Assembly (NCBI RefSeq): GCF_000834635.1
Contig: NZ_JXQV01000004.1
Location: forward strand, 124,001-188,000
Direction: 5' to 3'
Source: Agrobacterium tumefaciens
GTDB taxonomy: Bacteria; Pseudomonadota; Alphaproteobacteria; Rhizobiales; Rhizobiaceae
Length of the DNA: 64,000 nt
The notes under the pieces were generated by a model. The model did no database searches and had not been told where the DNA came from. It was given only the letters and a program-made list of their open reading frames with translations. Below, piece after piece: positions 28,842 to 36,946 of this stretch; position 1 is the first letter of the stretch; every line of letters starts with the position of its first letter. The translations under genes and the position numbers were made by a program.

Positions 28842-30021
28842 GGCTGAACCAGCGTTGCAGGAAGGTCTCGTAGATGTGCGTCAGCGTTTCGAGATCGGCA
28901 ACAGCAACGCGCTCGTCCACCATGTGCATTGTCTGGCCGACGAGGCCAAATTCCACCACCGGGCAATAATCCTTGATGAAACGGGCATCCGACGTGCCGC
29001 CGGTCGTCGATAGCTTCGGCTCATTGCCGGTCACTTCGGCAACAGCACCCGAGAGCGATGAGATGAGCGCATTGTTGCGCGTCAGGAACACATGGGCGGG
29101 ACGATCTGCCCAGACGATATCGTATTTGACCGGCGTGCGATCCGGGCGAAGCGCGCCATCGGCGGCTGCCTCATCCAGACGGCGGATGATTTCGGCGCGC
29201 ACGGTCTCGGCAGTCCACGTATCGTTGAAGCGGATATTGAAGGCAGCCGTCGCCTTGGCCGGAATGACGTTTGTCGCCGGGTTGCCGGTATCGATGGTGG
29301 TGACTTCCAGGTTGGATGGCTGGAAATTATCGGTTCCCTGATCGAATGGCGGGTCCATCAGCGCATGGGTGAGCTGCAACAGGCCACGAACGGGATTGTC
29401 GGCCAGATGTGGATAGGCTGCGTGGCCCTGAACGCCGTGGACGGTGATGCGACCGGACAGCGATCCGCGACGGCCGATCTTGATCATGTCGCCAAGGCGG
29501 TCCGGGTTGGTCGGTTCACCCACAATACAGGCGTCCCAGGTCTCGCCCTTGGCAGCGGCCCATTCCAGCAGCTTGGATGTGCCGTTGATCGATGGACCCT
29601 CCTCGTCGCCGGTGATGAGGAAGGAAACCGACCCTTCAGGGGCACCGTGCTTTTCGATGTGGCGGGCAATCGCTGCAATGAAACAGGCGATCCCGCCTTT
29701 CATATCCACAGCGCCCCGGCCAAACATCTCACCATGAGCGATGTCTGCCGAAAAGGGTGGGTGGCTCCAGGCCGCCTCATCGCCCACCGGCACCACATCG
29801 GTATGGCCCGCAAACATCAGGTGCGGACCTTTTGTCCCTATGCGGGCATAGAGGTTTTCGACGTCAGGCGTGCCTTCTTCCGTCGCCATGACGCGCTCCA
29901 CGGCAAAACCCAGCGGTGTCAGCAGCGTGTCGAGCAGCGTTAGCGCTCCACCTTCTGCTGGGGTCACCGAAGGGCAACGGATGAGGGCGGCGAGATTGGC
30001 GACGGGATCGGTGGCATTCAT
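28825..30021 (-). CDS. dapE: Succinyl-diaminopimelate desuccinylase
   Basis: Releases LL-diaminopimelate in the succinylase branch of lysine and peptidoglycan precursor synthesis. This M20-family di-zinc enzyme of 398 residues has [12 protein letters not shown] near residue 70, [10 protein letters not shown] near 100 (bridging Asp), ITGDEEG near 136 (catalytic Glu-Glu), and GGTSDARFI near 345. It lies 17 bases after dapD in the same direction. dapB is also present in the window, at 44073. Confidence 0.95.
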   Translation of the reverse strand: MNATDPVANLAALIRCPSVTPAEGGALTLLDTLLTPLGFAVERVMATEEGTPDVENLYARIGTKGPHLMFAGHTDVVPVGDEAAWSHPPFSADIAHGEMFGRGAVDMKGGIACFIAAIARHIEKHGAPEGSVSFLITGDEEGPSINGTSKLLEWAAAKGETWDACIVGEPTNPDRLGDMIKIGRRGSLSGRITVHGVQGHAAYPHLADNPVRGLLQLTHALMDPPFDQGTDNFQPSNLEVTTIDTGNPATNVIPAKATAAFNIRFNDTWTAETVRAEIIRRLDEAAADGALRPDRTPVKYDIVWADRPAHVFLTRNNALISSLSGAVAEVTGNEPKLSTTGGTSDARFIKDYCPVVEFGLVGQTMHMVDERVAVADLETLTHIYETFLQRWFSHAIAE

Positions 30022-30038
30022 GGGTCAGTCTACTCTTG

Positions 30039-30893
30039 TCAGTCGCGCAGCAACTCGTTGATGCCGGTCTTGGAACGGGTCTTCTCATCGACGGTCTTGA
30101 CGATGACGGCGCAATAGAGGCTTGGCCCCATCTCGCCATTCGGGAAGGGCTTGCCCGGCATGGTGCCAGCAACGACCACGGAGTAAGGCGGCACTTCGCC
30201 ATAGGTGATGGAGCCGGTGGCGCGATCGACGATCTTGGTGGACTGTCCGATATAGACGCCCATGCCGAGAACCGCACCTTCGCGAATGATGCAGCCTTCG
30301 ACCACTTCCGAGCGCGCACCGATGAAGCAATTGTCTTCGATGATGGTCGGTCCGGCCTGAAGAGGCTCCAGAACGCCACCAATGCCAACGCCGCCGGACA
30401 GATGCACGTGCTTGCCGATCTGCGCGCAGGAACCGACGGTTGCCCATGTGTCAACCATCGTGCCTTCACCGACATGAGCGCCAAGATTGACGAAGGATGG
30501 CATCAGCACAACATTCTTGCCGATGTAAGCCGAGCGGCGCACGACAGCATTTGGCACAGCGCGGAAGCCTGCTGCGCGGAACTGGTTTTCGCCCCAATTC
30601 TCGAATTTGGATGGCACCTTGTCCCACCAGGTGGATTCGCCCGGGCCGCCGGTCACGATGTCCATGTCGTTGAGGCGGAAGGACAAAAGCACAGCCTTTT
30701 TCAGCCACTGGTTCACGGTCCACTTGCCATCGGCCTGCCGTTCGGCAACACGCACCTGACCCGCATCCAGCAGATTCAGGGAAGTCTCGACAGCATCGCG
30801 AATTTCGCCTTTGGTCGATATGTTGACGCTGTCACGATTATCGAATGCAGATTCGATGATTGTTTCAAGAGAGCCAAGATCCGAGATGCTCAT
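30039..30893 (-). CDS. dapD: 2,3,4,5-tetrahydropyridine-2,6-dicarboxylate N-succinyltransferase
   Basis: Transfers succinate from succinyl-CoA to tetrahydrodipicolinate, the step before the aminotransferase and DapE. The 284-residue protein has an N-terminal helical domain, then left-handed beta-helix hexapeptide repeats (about residues 100-240, such as [20 protein letters not shown]). AAGGA lies six bases before the ATG. A divergent promoter region of about 137 bases separates it from the LOG-family gene. Confidence 0.95.
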   Translation of the reverse strand: MSISDLGSLETIIESAFDNRDSVNISTKGEIRDAVETSLNLLDAGQVRVAERQADGKWTVNQWLKKAVLLSFRLNDMDIVTGGPGESTWWDKVPSKFENWGENQFRAAGFRAVPNAVVRRSAYIGKNVVLMPSFVNLGAHVGEGTMVDTWATVGSCAQIGKHVHLSGGVGIGGVLEPLQAGPTIIEDNCFIGARSEVVEGCIIREGAVLGMGVYIGQSTKIVDRATGSITYGEVPPYSVVVAGTMPGKPFPNGEMGPSLYCAVIVKTVDEKTRSKTGINELLRD

Positions 30894-31030
30894 GAGGATT
30901 CCTTAAACTTCGCTGACTATCGTCACATAAAGGGAATATCCGCACCGCTGGCCGGACATGGCCAATTGCTCTAAGCGAGTGTTTCAAGGGCGTCAATGTG
31001 ATTTGGCGCAGGCAGACGAAAGGCATTGAG

Positions 31031-31891
31031 ATGGCAAGACTGAAAAATGGCAAGTTGCGGCGCAAGGACGGCTCCTGGGCCCCGTTGAAATCCAGTTCCG
31101 CTGACAAGCAGCAGGCGGAGGGCGTTCCCCAGACCCCGCAATCGGTCTCGCCAACCTACCGTCTTGCCTATGCGGACCCCGATTTTCTGTGCCGTGAAGA
31201 GTTGCGCCCCATCCGGCTGCAACTGGAACTGATGAAGCCGGAAATGATCCTGTCTGAGCGCGGCATCAACTCCACTGTCGTTCTGTTTGGCGGTGCGCGC
31301 ATTCCCGAACCCGGCGGCAATGCCTGGGCGGCCCGTAATGAAACCCAGCGAAAGAATCTTGAGGCTGCGTCAGTCTATTATGACGAGGCCCGCAAGTTCG
31401 CCAAGCTTTGCGCCAAGGAATCCGAAAAGCAGGATCATCGCGAATATGTTGTCATGACGGGCGGTGGTCCGGGTGTGATGGAGGCGGGCAATCGCGGTGC
31501 GGCGGAAGCCGGAGCGCCATCCATCGGCCTCAACATCCTGTTGCCGCATGAACAGGCGCCCAACCCGCATGTCACGCCGGAACTCAGCTTCAACTTCCAC
31601 TATTTCGCCATTCGCAAAATGCATTTTCTGATGCGCGCCAAGGCGGTGGTGGTGTTTCCGGGCGGCTTCGGCACGCTGGATGAACTGTTTGAAACGCTGA
31701 CCCTGATCCAGACCAAGCGCATGGCACCCATCCCGCTGATCCTGTTCGGTGAGGCCTTCTGGCGGTCCATCATCAATTTCGAGGCGCTTGCCGATTTCGG
31801 CACGATTGCACCCGATGATATGGACCTGTTGCATTTCGCCGAAACCGCCGATGATGCCTGGAAGGTCATCGCGGATTTCTATGAGCTTTGA
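31031..31891 (+). CDS. LOG-family (lysine-decarboxylase-like Rossmann) protein
   Basis: The 286-residue protein has the LOG motifs GGGPGVMEAGNRGA near residue 145 and FPGGFGTLDELFE near 207. LOG proteins release cytokinin bases from nucleotides; many bacterial homologues are nucleotide-monophosphate nucleosidases of unknown purpose, so the old name lysine decarboxylase is not supported. This one has an extra N-terminal arm of about 80 residues, starting with a basic, unstructured stretch. ATG 31031 is preferred over 30998. Confidence 0.83.
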   Translation: MARLKNGKLRRKDGSWAPLKSSSADKQQAEGVPQTPQSVSPTYRLAYADPDFLCREELRPIRLQLELMKPEMILSERGINSTVVLFGGARIPEPGGNAWAARNETQRKNLEAASVYYDEARKFAKLCAKESEKQDHREYVVMTGGGPGVMEAGNRGAAEAGAPSIGLNILLPHEQAPNPHVTPELSFNFHYFAIRKMHFLMRAKAVVVFPGGFGTLDELFETLTLIQTKRMAPIPLILFGEAFWRSIINFEALADFGTIAPDDMDLLHFAETADDAWKVIADFYEL

Positions 31892-31951
31892 CTGATGCTG
31901 CCAACAGGCACAGAATTCGTCATCCTCGGGACAAGCCCTGATATGACGGCA

Positions 31952-31972
31952 GAGAGAGCGATTGGCTCTCTC
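31952..31972 (+). terminator. Hairpin between convergent genes
   Basis: GAGAGAGC (31952-31959), loop GATTG, GCTCTCTC (31965-31972), followed by CTTCCGATTT. It is a perfect eight-base stem between the LOG gene and the nucleoside hydrolase gene, which point toward each other. It may end transcription from either side. Confidence 0.55.
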
Positions 31973-31980
31973 CTTCCGAT

Positions 31981-32925
31981 TTAAATCCGGGCGAAACGCT
32001 CGGTCAGAAGTGCGAAGAAACCGTCCGCATCCACATCGCGCATGACACGGGCGTTCGGCTCTCGGCCTGTCACTCGCCACCAGTCGACCACGGTCATGCC
32101 GATGGTGAGTTCGGAATTGACCTCGATCTCGACGTTGCAATCGCGCCCATCGAACAGTTCCGGCTTGATGAGATATGCGATGACGCTCGGATCATGCAGC
32201 GGCCCGCCATCCGAGCCGTATTTTTCCACGTCGAACCGCTCGAAGAATTCCAGCATTTCTACCATGGCAATGGCAGGGCGCGTGCCGATTTCTCTGATGG
32301 CAGCAATGCGGGCCTTGGTGGTCAGCAGCTTGTGCGTCACATCGAGCGGCATCATGACCAGCGGAATGCCTGAGCGAAACACGATGTCTGCTGCATGCGG
32401 ATCGACATAGATGTTGAATTCTGCCGCTGGCGTGATGTTGCCACCCTCAAAGAAGCCGCCGCCCATCAGCACCAGTTCCTTGATGCGGGGTGCGATATCG
32501 GGGGCCTTCTGCAAGGCGGTTGCGATATTGGTCAGCGCGCCCAGCGTGCACAGCGTGATCGTGCCTTCCGGTTCCCGGCGTATCGTTTCGATGATGAAGT
32601 CGATGGCGTTTTGTGATTGTGCGGCCAGAACCGGCTCCGGTAATGTCGGGCCATCCAGCCCGGTGCTGCCATGAACGTGTTCGGCGGTAATGGGTTCGCG
32701 CACCAGCGGGCGCTCGCAGCCTTCGTAAACCGGAATATCGGTGCGGTTGCACAGTTCCAGCATGATGCGAATGTTGCGGCTGGTCAGCTTCAGCGGCACA
32801 TTGCCTGCAACGGCACAGAGGCCGAGAATTTCGATTTCCTCCGGGCTTGCCAACGCCAGCATGATGGCGGCTGCGTCGTCCTGTCCAGGGTCGGTGTCGA
32901 TGATGATTTTTCTGCGCTCGGCCAT
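31981..32925 (-). CDS. Inosine-uridine preferring nucleoside hydrolase family
   Basis: Predicted to hydrolyse ribonucleosides to base plus ribose for salvage. The 314-residue protein begins with the calcium-binding signature IIIDTDPGQDDAAA, and ends with further Asp/His active-site regions (GPLHDPSVIAYL near residue 240). The ATG at 32925 is chosen because it places this signature at residue 8. The ribokinase gene about 8 kb away could use the ribose, but the two are not linked in one operon. Confidence 0.9.
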   Translation of the reverse strand: MAERRKIIIDTDPGQDDAAAIMLALASPEEIEILGLCAVAGNVPLKLTSRNIRIMLELCNRTDIPVYEGCERPLVREPITAEHVHGSTGLDGPTLPEPVLAAQSQNAIDFIIETIRREPEGTITLCTLGALTNIATALQKAPDIAPRIKELVLMGGGFFEGGNITPAAEFNIYVDPHAADIVFRSGIPLVMMPLDVTHKLLTTKARIAAIREIGTRPAIAMVEMLEFFERFDVEKYGSDGGPLHDPSVIAYLIKPELFDGRDCNVEIEVNSELTIGMTVVDWWRVTGREPNARVMRDVDADGFFALLTERFARI

Positions 32926-33010
32926 GATTGTCCTGTTTCTTGTATGACATGCCTTTTCAAGCCTGTTTCGGAAGCTTGTCAAGCATGCGGCGGTTCAGAC
33001 TTTTCCCGCC

Positions 33011-33108
33011 ACGGCGTTCTTGCTTTGCAAACACCATATTACCATATGAAAGCATGCCGCCGTAAACGGGGCAGACGATCGTCGCTTGGGCACAAGGACT
33101 GAAGAGAT
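33011..33108 (+). promoter_or_regulatory. ROSE-type RNA thermometer before hsp20
   Basis: The leader can fold into several hairpins: long-range ACGGCG/CGCCGT (33011-33016 with 33058-33063), CATAT-TACC-ATATG (33035-33048), and a 3' hairpin in which GTC-(G)-CTTG (33081-33088) pairs with CAAGGAC (33093-33099). The last one hides the ribosome site AAGGA (33094-33098) and contains the ROSE signature UYGCU as TCGCT (33082-33086), with the conserved bulged G. Heat would open it. Confidence 0.72.
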
Positions 33109-33534
33109 ATGAGCCGTATGACACCATTCACCCATCCGTTGATGCTGGGTTTCGACGCCATGGAAAAAACGCTGGAGCGGATGGCGAAGGCAAATGACGG
33201 TTACCCGCCCTACAATATTGAACGGCTGGTGGCCGATGGCGCGAGCCCGGAGCGGCTGCGCATCACCATTGCGGTTGCCGGTTTTTCCGAGGATGAGCTG
33301 GAAGTGACGACGGCAGACAACCAACTGGTCATTCGTGGTCGCCAGCAGGAGCAGGATGCCAAGGACTATCTCTATCGCGGCATTGCAGCACGCCAGTTCC
33401 AGCGCGTCTTCGTGCTGGCGGATGGCATGCAGGTCAATGATGCGCGCCTTCGCAACGGCCTTCTTTCCATTGATCTCACACGACCAGAAATCTCTAGCGT
33501 GGTGAAAAAAATTAACATTTCCGTTTCACAATAG
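33109..33534 (+). CDS. Small heat-shock protein (Hsp20/alpha-crystallin)
   Basis: An ATP-independent chaperone that holds unfolding proteins. The 141-residue protein has an alpha-crystallin domain (about residues 38-130) with LRITIAVAGFSEDELEVTTA and the conserved strand RNGLLSIDLTRP that carries the family GxL pattern. It begins MSRMTPFTHPLMLGFDAMEK, like class A rhizobial Hsps. The leader looks like a ROSE thermometer, so translation should rise with temperature. A DUF1150 gene follows, as is usual in this group. Confidence 0.94.
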   Translation: MSRMTPFTHPLMLGFDAMEKTLERMAKANDGYPPYNIERLVADGASPERLRITIAVAGFSEDELEVTTADNQLVIRGRQQEQDAKDYLYRGIAARQFQRVFVLADGMQVNDARLRNGLLSIDLTRPEISSVVKKINISVSQ

Positions 33535-33594
33535 GACTCTGCACGCCAAGCGACGCACCGCGGCGCGACGTCTGAAGAATATGGAGGCCGGATT

Positions 33595-33852
33595 ATGCTC
33601 TTGAAAGAAGCGCATGCGCGTTTGACCCAGTCACAGCTCGCTCACATCGGTGCAGGAGAGGTTGGATATATCCGCAAGATACGAGCCGAGGAAGTGAATC
33701 GCTGCTTCCCTGAAGCGCCCAATATCGATCCCGGCCTTGATCTATGGGCCCTCTTCGGTGCCGATGGTACGCCCATCCTTCTGACAGACAATCGCTCCAG
33801 CACTTTCTTCAAGGCTGCGGAAGACGAGTTGCGCACCATCAGCGTGCACTGA
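33595..33852 (+). CDS. DUF1150 family protein
   Basis: An 85-residue protein of the DUF1150 family, recognised by its size, its place behind hsp20 and its GxxxxLWALFGADGTPILLTDNR core near residues 47-68. Function unknown. It starts 60 bases after hsp20, with GGAGG-type purines just upstream, and is closed by a strong terminator. Co-expression with the heat-shock gene suggests a stress role, which is inference. Confidence 0.84.
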   Translation: MLLKEAHARLTQSQLAHIGAGEVGYIRKIRAEEVNRCFPEAPNIDPGLDLWALFGADGTPILLTDNRSSTFFKAAEDELRTISVH

Positions 33853-33883
33853 GAATTTCAGATCATAATTGATGAACTGTCTG

Positions 33884-33904
33884 AGGCGCCGCAAGGCGCC
33901 TTTT
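33884..33904 (+). terminator. Terminator after the hsp20-DUF1150 operon
   Basis: AGGCGCC (33884-33890), GCAA tetraloop, GGCGCCT (33895-33901), then TTT. Perfect stem 31 bases after the DUF1150 stop codon. Confidence 0.85.
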
Positions 33905-33913
33905 GCATTCGAC

Positions 33914-34549
33914 CTACATGACGTCTTCAGGCGGTCTGCCGGGGCGGGGATGGTAGCGCGGGAATGTCCAGCCGAAAATCAGCGCGCCGCTTCTAATGGC
34001 AAAGGCGGTGAGCACGCCGACGGCAGACGCGACAAGAAGTGGCATGCCGATGGCGTGGGCGGCGGTGAACACGCAGGCACCCGCCAAGGCACAGCTGATA
34101 TAGACCTCCGGCCTCAAAAGTACCGAGGGTTCGCCAGCCAGAATATCACGCAACAGACCTCCAAAGGTCGCGGTCATGGTGCCGGTCACGATGGCCACGG
34201 TGGGCGAGCCGGTAACGGCCAAGCCTTTGGCGGCTCCCATCACGCAATAGGCGGATAGGCCCACGGCATCCAGCCAGATCAAGAGACGGTAGCGGGATTC
34301 CAGCAGATGGGCCGTCAGATAGACGAGGGCTGCGATGACGGCGCAGACGAGAATATAGGTCGGGTTAATGACCCAGAACACCGGTGCACGGCCAAGAACG
34401 AGATCGCGAAGCGTACCGCCGCCAATGCCTGTCACTGCCGCGAAAAACAGAAAGCCGATGAAATCCAGCTGCTTGCGGGAGGCCGCGAGCGCACCCGTTG
34501 CTGCGAAAACGGCAACGCCGGCATAATCGAGAAAGGCCAGAAGGGTCAT
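33914..34549 (-). CDS. Trimeric intracellular cation (TRIC)/UPF0126 family membrane protein
   Basis: A 211-residue membrane protein with two copies of the UPF0126 unit: about seven membrane segments and the repeated glycine-rich motif followed by LRD (GGGTLRDLVLG near residue 38, FGGLLRDILAGE near 123). Bacterial TRIC-like proteins form potassium-conducting trimers; YicG/YadS belong here. The ATG at 34549 has GAGG upstream; longer ORF starts run into the promoter region of the neighbouring secreted protein. The ion carried has to be inferred. Confidence 0.87.
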   Translation of the reverse strand: MTLLAFLDYAGVAVFAATGALAASRKQLDFIGFLFFAAVTGIGGGTLRDLVLGRAPVFWVINPTYILVCAVIAALVYLTAHLLESRYRLLIWLDAVGLSAYCVMGAAKGLAVTGSPTVAIVTGTMTATFGGLLRDILAGEPSVLLRPEVYISCALAGACVFTAAHAIGMPLLVASAVGVLTAFAIRSGALIFGWTFPRYHPRPGRPPEDVM

Positions 34550-34682
34550 GGAAAGGCGCTCCTCGAATGTTTGCGCGGTCAGTGTGACGCAAGGGCCGCC
34601 GGATAGGATCCACAGCCGGATCAAATATGACATGCCCCATGCTGCCGCATCCATAGCGGAAACAGAACCAAAGGAAAATGCC

Positions 34683-35156
34683 GTGAAACGCCTTCTCTTC
34701 GTTACGCTTCAAACGCTTGTGCTTCTGGCGTTTCCCATGATGGCGCAGGCCCAGCAGCAATTGGTCAACGACCCCGAGATTTACGAGAAAGACCACTTTC
34801 GCACCGAGTGCAAAGTGGCGGAGTTCGGCCCCGGTTTTGTGACCCGCCTCGATATCAACAATGACGGGCTGATGGATGCACTGACCAACCGTGGCGAACT
34901 GACCTGCGACGGCGAAAAGGGACGCAGCTGCAACGAGGATGGCTGCCCCTATAATTTTTATGTGCAGGTCAAGGAAGGCGGCTATCTGATGATCGCGACC
35001 GCCACAATCTACGGTTATGACTTCATCATGCGTTTCGGCAACATGGTCTTCGAGTTGAAAATGCACCCGCGTTTTTGCGAGCGCACCGACACCGCGCCCT
35101 GCATCATGACCGTGCGTGTCCGGGGCACGAAATTCGTGACGATTTCCGCCAAATAG
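34683..35156 (+). CDS. Secreted or periplasmic cysteine-rich protein, unknown function
   Basis: Not recognised. The 157-residue product of a GTG start (AAAGGA upstream) opens with a clear signal peptide (KRLLFVTLQTLVLLAF, cleavage likely after AQA near residue 23). The mature part has six cysteines in the groupings TEC, LTC, SCNEDGC and RFC..APC, likely three disulfides, and an EF-hand-like loop LDINNDGLMDALTN near residue 62. A periplasmic binding or inhibitor role is possible. Neighbours give no clue: a TRIC-like gene diverges upstream and a YoaK-like gene converges two bases downstream. Confidence 0.72.
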   Translation: MKRLLFVTLQTLVLLAFPMMAQAQQQLVNDPEIYEKDHFRTECKVAEFGPGFVTRLDINNDGLMDALTNRGELTCDGEKGRSCNEDGCPYNFYVQVKEGGYLMIATATIYGYDFIMRFGNMVFELKMHPRFCERTDTAPCIMTVRVRGTKFVTISAK

Positions 35157-35158
35157 GC

Positions 35159-35884
35159 TTATTTCCGCCTGACGGTTCCGGGCATCACATTGGCTTGGAA
35201 CCGGCGGCTCAGAGCGTGGGGCATGAGCAGGCTGGCGAGTGCCAGCGCAAAGATCAGCAAGGCGACAATCAAGAGTGCCTGAGCCTGAACGAAGGTCGCA
35301 AGAATTGCGCCTGAAATGGCGCCTGTCACCATGCCGATCCAAGGCACGATCTGTATGGTCCAGTCCAGCTTGCGCTCACCCAGAATGAAGCGGCCAATGC
35401 CGCGACCGAAGCGGGAAAGCGCGCCGGTCACATAGGTGAGGCCAATCGGCAGGCCCTCGACATGTTCAACGGCAGCATTGATCATGCCCATGGCGAAAAC
35501 AACGAGATAGAATGCCCCCAATGTCATGTCGCGGGTCTGCAACAGCGCGGCGCAGGCCATGGCAAGGCTGACCGAGCACAGAACGGTGAAAAGCCGTCGC
35601 TGCGATGTTTGTGCAATGATGACGCCACCCGCATTGCCCGCCACGAAAATCAATATGGCGAGCAGCAGGATCAGGCCATGGCCGATTTCGCCCGATTGCA
35701 GAGAGAGCGCTGCGCGGGTCGTGTTTCCGGTCATGAAGGATACGAAATCTCCCGACATGGTCACACCGATTGCATCCGTCATGCCCGCGATGAAGGAAAT
35801 GGCGGCAACAAGCGCAATGCCAGCTGCCGTGCGTCTTGCACGTATGATTGTGCGGCGTCTCTGTCGGGTCATGAGGTCTCGCAT
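35159..35884 (-). CDS. YoaK/DUF1275 family membrane protein
   Basis: An approximately 240-residue inner-membrane protein with about six hydrophobic stretches and the DUF1275 pattern: FIAGMTDAIGVTMSGDFVSFMTGNTTR near the start and GLTYVTGALSRFGRGIG near residue 150. Function unknown; the family resembles transporters. Several starts are possible (35923, 35884, 35872), none with a strong ribosome site. It ends two bases from the secreted-protein gene, pointing at it. Confidence 0.82.
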   Translation of the reverse strand: MRDLMTRQRRRTIIRARRTAAGIALVAAISFIAGMTDAIGVTMSGDFVSFMTGNTTRAALSLQSGEIGHGLILLLAILIFVAGNAGGVIIAQTSQRRLFTVLCSVSLAMACAALLQTRDMTLGAFYLVVFAMGMINAAVEHVEGLPIGLTYVTGALSRFGRGIGRFILGERKLDWTIQIVPWIGMVTGAISGAILATFVQAQALLIVALLIFALALASLLMPHALSRRFQANVMPGTVRRK

Positions 35885-36032
35885 GTCGTGTTCGGACTGT
35901 TGCGATATGCATGCCCGGAACAAGGGGAGTGTAAGCCCGCCGCCACACGGTTTTCAACCGTGATGATGCGCCATATGGCTAAGCAGGTTGGGGGATGGTA
36001 TCACCGGACGATGCAACAGGACGAACGAACTT

Positions 36033-36767
36033 ATGACTGACGCCCCTCAGGTTCAGGAAAAATCACTGCATGAGCGGATTATGGGCGATGTCGAGGGGCG
36101 TATTCTGTCCGGCGAATGGCCACCCGGCCACCGCATTCCCTTCGAGCACGAACTGACGTTGCACTATGGCTGCTCACGCATGACCGTGAACAAGGCCTTG
36201 GGCGAGCTGGTGAAGAAAGGTCTGATCGAGCGCCGCCGCCGTTCCGGCTCCTTCGTGACGCAGCCGCATGCGCAATCGGCCGTTCTGGAAATTCAGGACA
36301 TTCAACGTGAGGTGCAGGCGCTTGGGCTGATCTATGCTTACCGGCTTGATCGTCGCCAATTGCGGACATCGACCGCCGCCGACCAGGCCATGCTGGGTGT
36401 GGATGCGGGTGCTTCGGTCCTCTCGTTGACCTGCCGCCACTTTGCCGCCGACGCGCCCTTTTGTCTTGAAGAGCGGGTCATCAACGTTTCAACCGTGCCC
36501 GAAGCAAAGGATGCCGATTTTTCCACGACGGGGCCGGGATCATGGCTGTTGCAGATGGTGCCCTGGAGTGCCGCCGAACATCGCATCCGTGCGATAGCGG
36601 CAGACAAGCGCGTGGCTGAAGCGCTGGCCATTCCCAACGGAACCGCCTGTTTGGTGATAGAACGCCGAACATCGAACGGGCAGGCCTATATCACTCACGT
36701 AAAAGTGACTTATCCCGGAGATCGTCACGAGCTGGTGGCGCAATTCATGCCGTCGCAGCAGATCTAA
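36033..36767 (+). CDS. hutC: GntR-family regulator of the HutC type
   Basis: A 244-residue repressor with an N-terminal GntR winged helix (SGEWPPGHRIPFEHEL, YGCSRMTVNKALGELVKKG) and a UTRA effector domain with segments PFCLEERVINVSTVP, PGSWLLQMVPWSAAEH and LVIERRTSNG. These match HutC, which binds urocanate and controls histidine breakdown (hut) genes. No hut enzyme gene lies in the window, so it acts at a distance or on another pathway. The ATG at 36033 is chosen because upstream codons lack conservation. Confidence 0.82.
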   Translation: MTDAPQVQEKSLHERIMGDVEGRILSGEWPPGHRIPFEHELTLHYGCSRMTVNKALGELVKKGLIERRRRSGSFVTQPHAQSAVLEIQDIQREVQALGLIYAYRLDRRQLRTSTAADQAMLGVDAGASVLSLTCRHFAADAPFCLEERVINVSTVPEAKDADFSTTGPGSWLLQMVPWSAAEHRIRAIAADKRVAEALAIPNGTACLVIERRTSNGQAYITHVKVTYPGDRHELVAQFMPSQQI

Positions 36768-36830
36768 GCCTTATCTCCCACAGTCTTTTTACATAAGGCG
36801 AGTTTGCGGATCATATTTTCCTGATCTATT

Positions 36831-36851
36831 AGTTGTCTTTCCCAGTCAACT
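36831..36851 (+). promoter_or_regulatory. Inverted repeat upstream of exbB
   Basis: AGTTGTC (36831-36837) and GTCAACT (36845-36851) are seven-base arms with one mismatch and a seven-base spacer. It lies about 96 bases before the chosen exbB start and could be an operator. It does not match the RirA or Irr patterns I know. Confidence 0.28.
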
Positions 36852-36946
36852 TTGTTAGCGAGACAAGCAGACACGATTGCATCCGAGATTTTTCGAGACA
36901 TGCAGGTTGTGGCTTTCAAATCTTCGCTTTTACGAGATCCGGGATT

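Noticed and set aside
31031..31891. Lysine decarboxylase label for the LOG-family gene
   Set aside because: The conserved GGGPG and PGGFGTLDE motifs belong to nucleotide-phosphoribohydrolase-type LOG proteins and not to PLP decarboxylases.
36833..36946. Extended exbB N-terminus from 36833
   Set aside because: The extra 38 residues precede the natural signal segment and look like untranslated DNA; starts at 36947-36968 fit the family.
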